DNA of 64,000 bases from an uncultured Prevotellaceae bacterium. GTDB lineage: Bacteria; Bacteroidota; Bacteroidia; Bacteroidales; Bacteroidaceae. The DNA lies in contig CAMHJQ010000008.1 in the NCBI GenBank assembly GCA_946185485.1, forward strand, positions 1-64,000, written 5' to 3'. Both the position numbers and the translations under genes were made by a program. The notes beneath the pieces were generated by a model that worked only from the letters and a program-made list of their open reading frames with translations, searched no databases and was not told the origin of the DNA. How positions within the stretch are numbered: position 1 is the stretch's first letter; the number at the start of each line of letters is the position of its first letter. Of this stretch, positions 48,244 through 57,304 are shown in pieces.

Positions 48244-50589
48244 ATGAAGAAACTATTTACACTCGTTGCCCTCTTGGCATGCTTCATGGGGGCAAAGGCT
48301 GCGGTAGAAAAGGTCTATTCGATAGACTATTCTACTAAAAACAGTTTTCCATTCTACGTCATGGGTTATGTACCTGAGTGGATTGATGGTGTCATGACAG
48401 ACTTTGGTGCAAACTACAGGTATGCAACTCAGGATGTTCTTGACAATGGTGATAGTAATGGTAACGGTAAATTGACGGCTGAAGAGTCTATTGCTGGTAC
48501 AGCTATGGCTGGAAGCACAGAGTATGTGAAAGTAACAGGTGCTGGCCCATATTGGCATCAGTATTTCATTGGAGACGGTATCCCCACTGAGCTTGATGGC
48601 GCTTACACGGTAAAAGCATTGGTAAAGGCTTCAGAAGCTTGCAGCATCAACGTCAACATGGGTTGGGGTTGGGGTGAAGGCCAGTCGGTGGGTGCATCTG
48701 TCGCTATCCCTCAAAGCGATGAATTCGTTGAGGTAGAGTGGGAGTATACCGGTATCGGTGGTACTTCTTGTAACCTCGTAGCTCAGCCTGGTACAACCAC
48801 AGCTACCATTGAATGGAAGAGCCTTGAAGTTTATACTGACAAGGGTGATGCTGTTCCTCAGGTATGGCTCCAGATGATTACCGACAATGGTAACCCCGCT
48901 GCTCCCGAGGGCGATGGTAAGTATGTTGGTGATGCTGAGTTTGGTGAATGGCCTGCATGGGCACTTGAAAAGACTGATGGTGTCAATACCAACTGGAGAA
49001 CCGATAAAGCTGCTTCTATCTGTGCATGGGCTCTGACTTATGGCGATAACAAAGATGAGGGCTTTACAGAATTCCATGGTGAGAAGGGTGACAGATCTCG
49101 TCCATACCCTGCTACTATTGCAGCAGATCCTGCAAATGCTTCAAACCACGTGTTTATGGCTGATGTACATGATATTAGTTGTATTGACGACTGTGATGGT
49201 GAAGGTGCTTCTATCGCTTGGTCTAACCAGTTCTGGATTATGTCTCCGCAGACTTGGAAGGCAGGTACAAAGGTACATATCAAGTTCAAGTATAAGGCTG
49301 ACCATGCTTGTTCTGTAGGAACACAGTTCCACACAAGGTGGCCCTCAAAATATCTCTTCTGGAATGCTGTTGGCGACATTTCCTTCACTGAGGAATGGCA
49401 GGAATTTGATAAGACTATTGAATTAAGTGCTGATCAGGCTGGTAGTGGTGAAGAAGCATGTGCTTCTCTCGCATTCAATCTGTGCTCTGACGCCACCAAT
49501 GGCCGTACACCTAATAAGTTCTACTTCGATGACCTCTCTTGGGAAGTCTTGAAGCTTGAAGAGGGTCTCTTCGTTGCTGGTAAGGGTAAAGACTTCAACT
49601 ATGATTACGCTCAGGCTACTCAGTTTGAATATAGTAAGGACGATGAAGCATGGGTTGCTACCATAGGTACCCAGGGCAAGAAGGAGACATGGGTCGACGA
49701 GGTACAGATTTCAACTGTCCGTGGTGACAAGTCTGCCTTCTTGGGCGCTACTCTGAAGCCGACTGGCAATGTTAAGATCGTCGATGGCTTTAGCGAGTGG
49801 CTTGACTTCACAGAGTCCAGCCAGGCTAAGATTAAGGTTCCTTCAGGTGTATATAAGATTTATGTAGCCCTTGAGGATAAGCAGATGCAGTTCGAACAGA
49901 TTGAAGGTGAGGCTGCCAAGGAACCCGTTGCCATCGCTCTCAACGAGACAGAGTGTGTAGTACATGGTGCTGAGCGTGACTGGAAGCCTGCAAAGGATGA
50001 CGGTACTCCACAGGACGGTGAGGAAGGCATTGGTACTGGCCAGCCTTGGGACAACCAGTTCTGGATTGCTGCCAACCGCGATCTCGAAACCGGTGAGGTG
50101 ACTGTTCTGAAGTTCAAGTATAAGGCCACGACGGCTGCTCGTACCAGCACACAGGCTCATAAGGTGGGCGACGACGGCAAACCTTGCACCTACCTCAACT
50201 GGCAGGCTATCGGTGATGTGAACTTCACTGAGGAATGGCAGGAGTTTGAGAAGGAGTTCACTGTTCCTGAGGGTGACAACGGCATGAGGTCGATTGTATT
50301 CAATATGGCTGAAGTCAAGTATGCTGACGATTACTACCTCAAGGATTTCCAGTGGTATGTGAAGGATGCCGAGCTTGAGGCAGAAGGTAAGACCATGGAG
50401 AACCTGATCAATGCAACTGGTGCCGAGAACTTCTGGATCAAGGAAAATAAGGGTAATCCTACTGGCATCAGCACTGTAGTAACCGACAAGAAGGGTTCTG
50501 CCGTTATCTACAACCTCGCTGGTCAGCGCGTGTCTAAGGACTTCAAGGGCATCGCTATCAAGAACGGTAAGAAGGTTGTGATGAAGTAA
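48244..50589 (+). CDS. Secreted multi-CBM-like protein with EF-hand-like loop and T9SS tail
   Basis: A 781-aa secreted protein (signal 1-20). I see three beta-sandwich, CBM4/9-like units: about 22-200, 205-440 and 560-720. The second and third share QFWI, KFKYKA and SFTEEWQEF/NFTEEWQEF, so they arose by duplication. Residues 70-81 (DSNGNGKLTAEE) match a 12-residue EF-hand calcium loop. The C-terminus (VIYNLAGQRVSKDFKGIAIKNGKKVVMK split as NLAGQRV and KNGKKVVMK) is a T9SS-type sorting tail. No catalytic residues are evident; it probably binds xylan outside the cell. It has more A/T-ending codons than its neighbours and is bracketed by two large stem-loops. Confidence 0.75.
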   Translation: MKKLFTLVALLACFMGAKAAVEKVYSIDYSTKNSFPFYVMGYVPEWIDGVMTDFGANYRYATQDVLDNGDSNGNGKLTAEESIAGTAMAGSTEYVKVTGAGPYWHQYFIGDGIPTELDGAYTVKALVKASEACSINVNMGWGWGEGQSVGASVAIPQSDEFVEVEWEYTGIGGTSCNLVAQPGTTTATIEWKSLEVYTDKGDAVPQVWLQMITDNGNPAAPEGDGKYVGDAEFGEWPAWALEKTDGVNTNWRTDKAASICAWALTYGDNKDEGFTEFHGEKGDRSRPYPATIAADPANASNHVFMADVHDISCIDDCDGEGASIAWSNQFWIMSPQTWKAGTKVHIKFKYKADHACSVGTQFHTRWPSKYLFWNAVGDISFTEEWQEFDKTIELSADQAGSGEEACASLAFNLCSDATNGRTPNKFYFDDLSWEVLKLEEGLFVAGKGKDFNYDYAQATQFEYSKDDEAWVATIGTQGKKETWVDEVQISTVRGDKSAFLGATLKPTGNVKIVDGFSEWLDFTESSQAKIKVPSGVYKIYVALEDKQMQFEQIEGEAAKEPVAIALNETECVVHGAERDWKPAKDDGTPQDGEEGIGTGQPWDNQFWIAANRDLETGEVTVLKFKYKATTAARTSTQAHKVGDDGKPCTYLNWQAIGDVNFTEEWQEFEKEFTVPEGDNGMRSIVFNMAEVKYADDYYLKDFQWYVKDAELEAEGKTMENLINATGAENFWIKENKGNPTGISTVVTDKKGSAVIYNLAGQRVSKDFKGIAIKNGKKVVMK

Positions 50590-50623
50590 TCTCTCATCTC
50601 TCTCTTTAGAGAGGTCTAACTAT

Positions 50624-50665
50624 CGTGCGTCACTTTCCGGCATCTTGACGGAAACGTGACGCACG
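50624..50665. other. Long stem-loop between the CBM-like and GH30 genes
   Basis: CGTGCGTCACTTTCCG (50624-50639) pairs with CGGAAA-C-GTGACGCACG (50649-50665), a 16-bp stem with one bulge. There is no T tract after it. With the hairpin at 48128 it brackets the CBM-like gene. Confidence 0.7.
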
Positions 50666-50695
50666 AGTTTGCAAAGAAAAAACTATCTTTAATCA

Positions 50696-52252
50696 ATGAA
50701 ACACATTTTTACTTCTATCCTTGCGCTGGCTGTGACGACATCTATGTTCGCAGCATCAAAAAGGCTGACAATCTACGATACCCGCATGCAGCAGATAACA
50801 GGTTTCGGCGGTGCCTGCTGCGACGGTGCCATGTGTCCTTTGGCCGATGATACTAAGCCAGTTGAGTTGCTCTACGGTGATGAGTCGCCCATCGGACTGA
50901 ACATCTTGCGCATGGAGATTTCGCCGAACCAGACGGGCAATGTCATTATACCTGAGTGGGGCAACTATGATACTCCTTACGACTGGAATGGTTCGCTGCC
51001 CTCGGCAAAAATAGTCAAGGAGCGCGGTGGCATCGTCTTCGGTACGCCCTGGTCGCCTCCCGGTGAGTACAAGACCAATGGTGTTGCTAATGGCGGTAAT
51101 GCTGAAGACCAGGGCTATCAGAAGGGCAGATTGCGTAAGGATTGCTACGACAAGTTCTTTCCGTGGCTGAACAAGTTCCTGAGGTGGATGAGAAGGAACC
51201 ATGTGAATGTTGACGCGGTGTCCATTCAGAATGAGCCCGACTGGTGGGTGAGCTACTCTGGCTGTCTCTATGAACCGGAGGAACAGCTCGAACTGGTGAA
51301 GAACTATGCCCACCAGCTCGACAGGGAGAACAATCCGGGCATGCGCCTCATCAGTGCCGAACCGCTCGGCTTCCGTCCTGACTATTCCAACATGCTGCTC
51401 AACGACCCCGTGGCCCGTGAGCAGATTGACATCATCGCCGGTCACATCTACGGTCATGCACCGCTGAAGGATGGTAACCTGAAAGATGCTGCCAAGCTGG
51501 CTTTGAAGTATGGCAAGGAGGTCTGGATGACGGAGCATTCAGCGACCGACCATATCTCCACCTTGCCCAACTGGCATGAGCAGCTCATCTTTGCCGAAGA
51601 GTTGAACGAGTGTCTCTTGGCTGGTTGTACGGGCTATATCTACTGGTATCTGCGTGCCCACTGGGCTTTTGTGGGTACAGGCGATAAGATTACGTTGGAA
51701 GAGAATGGCGTAAAGTATGAATATCCGTGCCCTCCGGGCAATGAGAAGAACGTGTTGCTGCCCCGTGCGTATGTGATGTCGCATTTCTCCAAGTATCTCA
51801 CTGGAGCGACACGCTTGAAGATGAGTAATGAGAAGGAAGATGGCGAGGGCGCTGATTACGAGTATTCCTCTTATATCAAGGGCGACTCGCTCATTGTAAT
51901 GGCTATCGACACCATCGGAACGGGATATGACCTGAAGATCAAGCTGCCTTACAAGGTGAAGAGTGGCGTGCATGTGCTGTCCACTGGCAACGAGACCGAG
52001 AACCTCTGCCAGAAGTCGGTGATTGACATCGACGAGCCTACACGTGATGTGACGGTGCCTATGCCTGCCCGCAGCCTGAACACCTATATCTTTATCATCG
52101 ACAACGATCCTACTGGCATCAGTGAGCAGGTACGGACCGGACTTGATGGTCCTTCGACCTACTACGACCTGCACGGTCGCCGGTTGGACGTGCCCAAGGG
52201 CTTGTGCATTGAGCGCCGTCCCGACGGCACCTCCCGCAAAGTCATGATGTAG
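50696..52252 (+). CDS. GH30 xylanase with T9SS-type tail
   Basis: A 518-aa secreted enzyme (signal 1-20). The GH30 barrel has acid/base E180 in VSIQNEPDW and nucleophile E280 in WMTEHSA, with the family start QITGFGGACCDGA. A side beta-sandwich completes the fold (about 395-475). The last 40 residues (YYDLHGRRLDVPKG) are a T9SS-type sorting tail. In a xylan operon it is probably an endo- or exo-acting xylanase, possibly one that recognises glucuronic acid side chains; the subfamily cannot be fixed by eye. It is the last gene of the operon, ended by a terminator at 52261. Confidence 0.88.
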   Translation: MKHIFTSILALAVTTSMFAASKRLTIYDTRMQQITGFGGACCDGAMCPLADDTKPVELLYGDESPIGLNILRMEISPNQTGNVIIPEWGNYDTPYDWNGSLPSAKIVKERGGIVFGTPWSPPGEYKTNGVANGGNAEDQGYQKGRLRKDCYDKFFPWLNKFLRWMRRNHVNVDAVSIQNEPDWWVSYSGCLYEPEEQLELVKNYAHQLDRENNPGMRLISAEPLGFRPDYSNMLLNDPVAREQIDIIAGHIYGHAPLKDGNLKDAAKLALKYGKEVWMTEHSATDHISTLPNWHEQLIFAEELNECLLAGCTGYIYWYLRAHWAFVGTGDKITLEENGVKYEYPCPPGNEKNVLLPRAYVMSHFSKYLTGATRLKMSNEKEDGEGADYEYSSYIKGDSLIVMAIDTIGTGYDLKIKLPYKVKSGVHVLSTGNETENLCQKSVIDIDEPTRDVTVPMPARSLNTYIFIIDNDPTGISEQVRTGLDGPSTYYDLHGRRLDVPKGLCIERRPDGTSRKVMM

Positions 52253-52260
52253 GACATCAA

Positions 52261-52300
52261 AAAAAACAACGGATTGAATCGATTCAGTCCGTTGTTTTTT
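52261..52300. terminator. Bidirectional terminator ending the XUS operon
   Basis: A 20-bp-arm inverted repeat with one T/C (G-U) mismatch, A6 on one side and T6 on the other. It serves the GH30 gene and the convergent gene ending at 52318. Confidence 0.9.
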
Positions 52301-52317
52301 TGATGATTTCCGACGTC

Positions 52318-53214
52318 TTATTTCAACGTGCTGATGGTGTTGATCTTCGTCTGCTGACCCATGGTGTCGGTGGTTGCTTCGGTTTTCAGCGTCTTCACCC
52401 AGCCGTCGTCAGCAAACTCGTAGTTGGCGGTCTCCTTCATGTCAATCTTCAGCATGCCGGTAGCCATCACCTGGTCAATGTTCTTCTTGATCATCTCAGC
52501 CTGCTCGGGAGCCAGCTGCTCCACCTGCTTGATGATGAAAGCCTTTATCTCGTCCTTCGACATGTTCATCGACGAATTGGTGGTCACCTTCTTGCCGTTG
52601 ACGAAATACATACGCTTCATCTTCATGCCCTGCTCGTTGACAAACTCGTCCTGGGCACCCGTCATGATGGTCTTGCCGTTCAGCACCAGCACGCTGGTGT
52701 TAGCCTGCATCGTCCTGACGAGGTTCTCCTCGGTGAGGTTTTCATTGATCTGGTTGATCAGCGCTTCCTTCGACATCAGCTGGGTCAGTTGCGGAATCTC
52801 TTTCAGCATCTTGTCTGCAAACTTGCCTGATGCCTCATCAATCTTGGGCTTCAGCTCGTTGAAGTTCTTAATGCCGAGAATCTTGCCGTCCTTGTCGGTG
52901 GCCAGGCTGACGGTCATGTCCTTCATCAGTTCCTGTGATGCGGATATCAGCTTGCCGGCGATGTTGTCTGCCGTAGCGTCCGACTTCACGTCCGTTGATA
53001 CGACGTCAACTACGTAGCCGTCTGCCGTAGCAGCGCTGACGGTGTACTTGGTGTCTGCCGTAATCTTCACCTCGCCCTGTCCGGGGATGTTGGTGGTCAT
53101 TGTTGTGGCGTAGGTTTTCGTGGTGCCCTTCTCCATCTTGGGAGCTACCTTCAGTTGGGCTTGTGCAGCAAATGCTGCCATCAGCATAACGCTGACAATC
53201 ATTAGTTTTTTCAT
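52318..53214 (-). CDS. Secreted DUF6263-like protein
   Basis: A 298-aa protein with a signal peptide (1-19, AQAQ). The body is Lys/Thr/Met-rich, with strands near the ends and a helical middle (about 95-230). It resembles the DUF6263 family, whose function is unknown; the name is tentative. Start ATG 53214 gives a normal signal peptide. The 168-bp MITE-like element lies 28 nt upstream and may carry or displace its promoter. Confidence 0.72.
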   Translation of the reverse strand: MKKLMIVSVMLMAAFAAQAQLKVAPKMEKGTTKTYATTMTTNIPGQGEVKITADTKYTVSAATADGYVVDVVSTDVKSDATADNIAGKLISASQELMKDMTVSLATDKDGKILGIKNFNELKPKIDEASGKFADKMLKEIPQLTQLMSKEALINQINENLTEENLVRTMQANTSVLVLNGKTIMTGAQDEFVNEQGMKMKRMYFVNGKKVTTNSSMNMSKDEIKAFIIKQVEQLAPEQAEMIKKNIDQVMATGMLKIDMKETANYEFADDGWVKTLKTEATTDTMGQQTKINTISTLK

Positions 53215-53242
53215 GTCGTTTTTAAAAAATTTAAATAATATA

Positions 53243-53410
53243 ATTCAAGTTTCGCATTCGCTCAACTTCTTTGTAGTTAAGAAGTTATCGCTTCGCTCGT
53301 CCTTCGGACAGTAGTTAAGTCATTACTCTGTTTGCTTATATTTTTGCACTTCGACATTTGGCTTAACTTCTTTAACTTCTTAACTTCTTAACTACATTAG
53401 AAAGTTGAAT
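53243..53410. mobile_element. 168-bp MITE-like element, copy 2
   Basis: Nearly identical to 684-851. Here the flanking repeat is AATATA (or TAATATA): 53236/53237-53242 and 53410/53411-53416. This differs from the other copy's TTTTCA, as expected of a target-site duplication. Both copies contain GTCCTTCGGAC, a small hairpin, and a plus-strand TATTTTTG box. Confidence 0.78.
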
Positions 53411-53416
53411 AATATA

Positions 53417-53449
53417 ATCTCTAAACTCTAACCCCTAATCTCTAAACTT
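53417..53449. repeat. 7-nt tandem array (CTCTAAA/CTCTAAC)
   Basis: Four to five units just after the MITE-like element. They run into the 3' end of the phosphatase-GH28 gene and encode its last residues (K-F-R-D) and stop. Confidence 0.8.
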
Positions 53450-56140
53450 AATTACATTGACGTTTTCCAAGTTGAGTTTCGCAGTGTTCTCGTCCACGTT
53501 GATGCCCTGCTCGTAGTATCCGATGGTGCAGTCGCTGATGGTGATGTCGTGGACGCAGTCCAGTCCGGCGAGTCCCGTTGCCAGGATGCCGGTATGGACA
53601 CCGTGACAGGTGACCCGCTCGATGCGGATATCCTGGAAGTCAGGAGCCAGCCGGCGCTGTTCGTCGGTATAGGTAGGTGCCGCCTTCGACTCGCTGCCGG
53701 CGGGACGGTCTACGTAGTCGCACTGGAAGACGATGGCCTGGTCCTTGATGTCGGTCATCTGGATGTCCGAGATGTAGAGTTGCTCCGTCTTGCCGCCGCG
53801 TCCGATGCCGCTCTTGAAGCGCAGCCCCGTGTCGGTGCCGCTGAAGCGGTTGTGGCGTACCACGATGCGGCGCATGCCGCTGACAGTCTCACTGCCCAGG
53901 ACGAAGCCGCCGTGGGCATGGTATACGGAGTTGTCCTGGATGACGATGTCCTCGCAGCCGTTGGCTGGCGACTTCGCCTTGTATTTGCCGCTCTTCATGC
54001 AGATGCCGTCATCGCCGGCATCCACCACGCAGTTGACGATAAGTCCTACGTTGACGTCGGAGAAGTCGATGGCGTCGCCGTTCTGGGCGTTCCACGGACA
54101 GCGTACCGTCACGCCGTCTACGATGACGTTCTTACAGTTCAGCGGGTGTACGTGGAACTTCGGCGAGTTCTGCACCGTCACACCCTCAATGAGCACGTTC
54201 TCGCAGTCGATGAGTCGGATGATGTCGTTGCGCATCTTCTCTTGTTCCTCCGGTGTGGCTGCAATGTTGGCGTCAGCGTTGTTGTTCCACGGATAGAACA
54301 GCTTGCCTTTGTCGCGCTCCACGCCACCGACGACGTGCTTGTACTGCTGCCACTCCACGTCGCTCACCTTGCTGCGCTTCACGGGACGCCAGTAGGCGCC
54401 GTTGCCGTCGATGATGCCGTTGCCGGTGATGGCGATGTTCTTGCGCTTCGAGGCGCGGATGGCCGGCAGCACGCGGCTGGCGTTGGGCCTGTCGTCCTTG
54501 TAGAGCGTCTTGTCAGCAGCAAACAGCACGATGGCGTTCTTGTTCAGGTGCAGCTCGATGTTGTCCTTCAGCATGATGGGTCCTGTCAGCCAGACGCCCT
54601 CAGGCACCGTCAGCCGGCCGCCGCCCTGCTTGGTGAGCTTGCTGATGCCCTTGGCAAAGGCCTCGGTATTCAGCGTCATGCCGTCAGCCACGCCGCCCAT
54701 GTCCTTCAGGTTCACCTCGTTGGCAGGGATGACGGGACGCTTGACGGGTTTGACGTCAACGGGCAGTCCCGTATAGTAGCGCTGATAGCGGGCTTCTGGC
54801 TCGTCCTTCTTCACCATAGCCGCCTCCTTGGCATCGTAGTCTGCCAGCTTGTCGAGGTAGTACTGGCGCAGGTCGCTCCATTTATAATAAGGATACTGTG
54901 TGGTCTTCACGGGCAGCGTCACCTCGCGCTCGTTCAGCATGCCTTTCACCAGGATGTCGCCGTTGCCCTTCTTGGGACGATAGAATATCAGCTGTACGTT
55001 GCATGCCATGGGGAAGATGCGGTAGTTGCGCCATACCTGGTCCAGCTGGTCCAGGTCGTTGACCTGTGCACCGCAGTCGCCCAGCTCCAGCAGACAGGCC
55101 AGTGGCATCACGCACACCTCGTGTCCGAAGCGCAGCGTGGCCTGTGTCTGTGTCACCGTGTCAGCCGTCTCGATGATGTTGCGCAGCAGGTTGCGCTGTG
55201 TGAAGGGCATCATGCCGTCGCTCTGCGGGGCTGGGCCGTAGTCCAGGTACCAGCCAATGTTGCGCTGGCGCCACAGCTCGTAGATTTCTTCTTCTGTGAA
55301 GATGGGATACAGGTCGATGTCCGTATCGTGACTCTGCATGTTGGTGGTCACCTCAAAGAGGTTCGACATCAGCGACTCCGCCTTGATGTTCTCCTTCACC
55401 CATTTCTGGTCGGTGAAGAGTGATGCCATCAGACGGTCCGGGGTGATGCGTGGACTCATGCTGTTGCGTACCTCCCGGCCTTTGCGTCCTAACGACTTCA
55501 CCAGTCCTGAGCGCGGTTGGTTCAGGTAGTACTGCAGGGCATCGCTGACATCGTTGTGGATGCGTGCCGTGGGATTGGCGGCAGCCAGCTCCTCACACTC
55601 TGCTATCATCGACAGGATGCAGCGGTTCACCGTTGTCGAACGGGCATCGATGGGCACGTTCTTCGTCTTGAAGATCTCGGGGAAGTTCTGTACCATGCGG
55701 CGCCCGATACCGTGGTGCTGCCGTTCGCCCACCGTCGACAGGTCGCCCAGTCGCAGCTGTGCACCTGCAAACTGCCCGTCGAGTGCTGGGAAGTTGGGTG
55801 CGGGCAGTGCCACGAACTTTTCTACCAGCTGCAGCACCTCCTCGCCCTTCGCCGTCAGCTTGCCGGCCTTGCGGGCCTTCTGCATCGGTTCCGTCACGCT
55901 GGTGTAGCTGTTCTCGCTGATGAGCCACCGCGAACCGTGCCGTCCGTAGTGCGACATATAATAAGGTACGTAGCCCTTGGGGGCTGGCGTCAGCGCCTTG
56001 TCAGAGAGTTGTCTGTCGTAGTCTAAATAGTTACTTCCAGCCAGATACTTGTTGGCTTTAATCTCCTCGCGTGCCGTCTGTGCCGCTGCCGGCAGCGTCA
56101 CCATCACGAGGGTCAGTAGGATGTTGGTAAGTCGTTTCAT
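53435..56140 (-). CDS. Histidine phosphatase (HAP/phytase-like) fused to GH28 polygalacturonase
   Basis: A 901-aa secreted protein with two enzyme domains in one frame. Residues about 25-435 are a clan-2 histidine phosphatase: RHGSR at 67-71 and the distal HE (340-341), as in phytases and inositol-phosphate phosphatases. Residues about 470-900 are a GH28 right-handed beta-helix: NGDAID (687-692), GDDG (709-712), HGG (743-745) and RFK (774-776) are the catalytic motifs. It may release phosphate and cut pectin together; this fusion is unusual. I see no frameshift at the junction. Signal peptide 1-21. It could be two ancestral adjacent genes joined. Confidence 0.85.
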   Translation of the reverse strand: MKRLTNILLTLVMVTLPAAAQTAREEIKANKYLAGSNYLDYDRQLSDKALTPAPKGYVPYYMSHYGRHGSRWLISENSYTSVTEPMQKARKAGKLTAKGEEVLQLVEKFVALPAPNFPALDGQFAGAQLRLGDLSTVGERQHHGIGRRMVQNFPEIFKTKNVPIDARSTTVNRCILSMIAECEELAAANPTARIHNDVSDALQYYLNQPRSGLVKSLGRKGREVRNSMSPRITPDRLMASLFTDQKWVKENIKAESLMSNLFEVTTNMQSHDTDIDLYPIFTEEEIYELWRQRNIGWYLDYGPAPQSDGMMPFTQRNLLRNIIETADTVTQTQATLRFGHEVCVMPLACLLELGDCGAQVNDLDQLDQVWRNYRIFPMACNVQLIFYRPKKGNGDILVKGMLNEREVTLPVKTTQYPYYKWSDLRQYYLDKLADYDAKEAAMVKKDEPEARYQRYYTGLPVDVKPVKRPVIPANEVNLKDMGGVADGMTLNTEAFAKGISKLTKQGGGRLTVPEGVWLTGPIMLKDNIELHLNKNAIVLFAADKTLYKDDRPNASRVLPAIRASKRKNIAITGNGIIDGNGAYWRPVKRSKVSDVEWQQYKHVVGGVERDKGKLFYPWNNNADANIAATPEEQEKMRNDIIRLIDCENVLIEGVTVQNSPKFHVHPLNCKNVIVDGVTVRCPWNAQNGDAIDFSDVNVGLIVNCVVDAGDDGICMKSGKYKAKSPANGCEDIVIQDNSVYHAHGGFVLGSETVSGMRRIVVRHNRFSGTDTGLRFKSGIGRGGKTEQLYISDIQMTDIKDQAIVFQCDYVDRPAGSESKAAPTYTDEQRRLAPDFQDIRIERVTCHGVHTGILATGLAGLDCVHDITISDCTIGYYEQGINVDENTAKLNLENVNVIKFRD

Positions 56141-56166
56141 AAATCTTCGTTTTCTGTTTTATCTCG

Positions 56167-56174
56167 CAAAGGTA
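56167..56174 (-). promoter_or_regulatory. -7 box (TACCTTTG) for the phosphatase-GH28 gene
   Basis: A TAnnTTTG match on the minus strand 27 nt before the start; no clear -33. Confidence 0.55.
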
Positions 56175-56217
56175 CGAAATAAAACGGAAAACGAAGACTT
56201 TTAAACTTTATTTAATG

Positions 56218-56275
56218 TTTAATCTTTAATCTTTCATCTTTAATCTTTCATCTTTCATCTTTCATCTTTCATCTC
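56218..56275. repeat. 7-nt tandem array (TCTTTCA/TCTTTAA, about 8 units)
   Basis: The longest array in the window: about eight TCTTTCA/TCTTTAA units, starting immediately after the ddh stop codon at 56276. Confidence 0.9.
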
Positions 56276-57175
56276 TTATACCAGGTGCTCGATGAGGTCG
56301 GCACGCTCGCCAGGCAGCATGTCGATGACGGGAATCTCCACCATCGTGTAGCAGCCGGGCTGCAGACGCATAGAGGCACGGGCCACGTTCACCAGCACCT
56401 GACCTGTCAGGGCGGGGTTGTTGATCTGCATGTTGAACTCCAGTCGCTGGTTCTGCGTCTGTCCGCTGACACCCTTGCGCACCAGGTTCACGCCGTGACC
56501 CATGTCGCGCACGTCGTCCACGCTCTCCACCTGGAAGACGTGTGTCTCGTCCGAGGCAAAGTACGGGTCAGCCTTGATGTCCTTGGTCACCTGCTCCAGT
56601 GTGTAGCCGTCCTCCAGCTCCACGTATACCATGCGGCGGTGGATGCCCTCGCCCAAGGGGATGGTCATCGACAGGGCGTTCTTCACGCCAGCCTTTGAGC
56701 GTACGCATACCGAGTGTCCCATCGACATGCCCGGTCCGAAGTTGGTGTAGCTCAGACCCTTCGGTGCCAGACTCTGCATCAGGGTGCGCACGATGCTGTC
56801 GCTGCCCGGGTCCCATCCGGCTGCGATGACGCTAACCGTGTTGGCCTCCTTGTTGATGGCCATCAGGCGCTCGCGGTAGCCGCGAATATTGGTGTGGATG
56901 TCGAACGAGTCGACGGTATTGATGCCTAAGGGCAGTATCTGCTTGGCATACTCCTCGCACGAACGGGTCGGGGTGGCCAGGATGGCGACGTCGACGTCCT
57001 TCAGTTCCCGGATGTCCTTGACAACCTCGTACTGGGCGAGTTCAGCAGGCTTGTTGTCTGCACCGTTTCTGCGTACCACACCAGCAATCTCGAAGTCGGG
57101 AGCGGCCTCAAGAGCCTGAATGCTGTACTTTCCAATGTTGCCGTAACCTACGACGGCTGCTCTGATTTTTTTCAT
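56276..57175 (-). CDS. ddh: meso-Diaminopimelate D-dehydrogenase
   Basis: A 299-aa NADP-dependent enzyme that makes meso-diaminopimelate from tetrahydrodipicolinate in one step, feeding lysine and peptidoglycan synthesis. The Rossmann motif GYGNIGKY is at residues 10-17. Substrate-binding segments include AAGWDPGSDSIVRTLMQS (about 118-135) and FGPGMSMGHSV (about 146-156). Length and order match the family. Repeat sequence lies on both sides: an array after its stop, and a duplicated repeat upstream. Confidence 0.94.
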   Translation of the reverse strand: MKKIRAAVVGYGNIGKYSIQALEAAPDFEIAGVVRRNGADNKPAELAQYEVVKDIRELKDVDVAILATPTRSCEEYAKQILPLGINTVDSFDIHTNIRGYRERLMAINKEANTVSVIAAGWDPGSDSIVRTLMQSLAPKGLSYTNFGPGMSMGHSVCVRSKAGVKNALSMTIPLGEGIHRRMVYVELEDGYTLEQVTKDIKADPYFASDETHVFQVESVDDVRDMGHGVNLVRKGVSGQTQNQRLEFNMQINNPALTGQVLVNVARASMRLQPGCYTMVEIPVIDMLPGERADLIEHLV

Positions 57176-57180
57176 ATCTT

Positions 57181-57304
57181 TTATTGTTTAGAGTTTACTG
57201 TTTAGAGTTTAGAGAAGGATTGTCTTCTGAGTCTCTTATTGTTTAGAGTTTACTGTTTAGAGTTTACTGTTTAGAGTTTAGAGAAGGATTGGCTTCTGAT
57301 TCTA
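57181..57304. repeat. Duplicated 3' end of the four-helix-bundle gene with 7-nt arrays
   Basis: 57181-57235 and 57236-57304 are direct copies (TTATTGTTTAGAG ... GGATTGTCTTCTGA and ... GGATTGGCTTCTGA). The second copy holds the stop and the last residues of the four-helix gene; the first is a downstream duplicate of it. Confidence 0.8.

Noticed and set aside
48451..48486. The EF-hand-like loop as a dockerin
   Set aside because: Only one loop is present, without the paired 22-residue repeat or dockerin helices.
50684..50691. TATCTTTA before the GH30 gene as a promoter
   Set aside because: It ends only 4 nt before the ATG, lacks the final G of TAnnTTTG, and the GH30 gene fits the upstream operon.
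53549..55423. A 624-codon plus-strand open frame opposite the phosphatase-GH28 gene
   Set aside because: It is antisense to clear catalytic motifs, has low-complexity Val/Leu/His composition, and no signal or family pattern; a shadow of a GC-rich third-codon gene.
56218..56275. Repeats considered as a CRISPR array
   Set aside because: The units are 7 nt with no spacers, and no cas genes are nearby.
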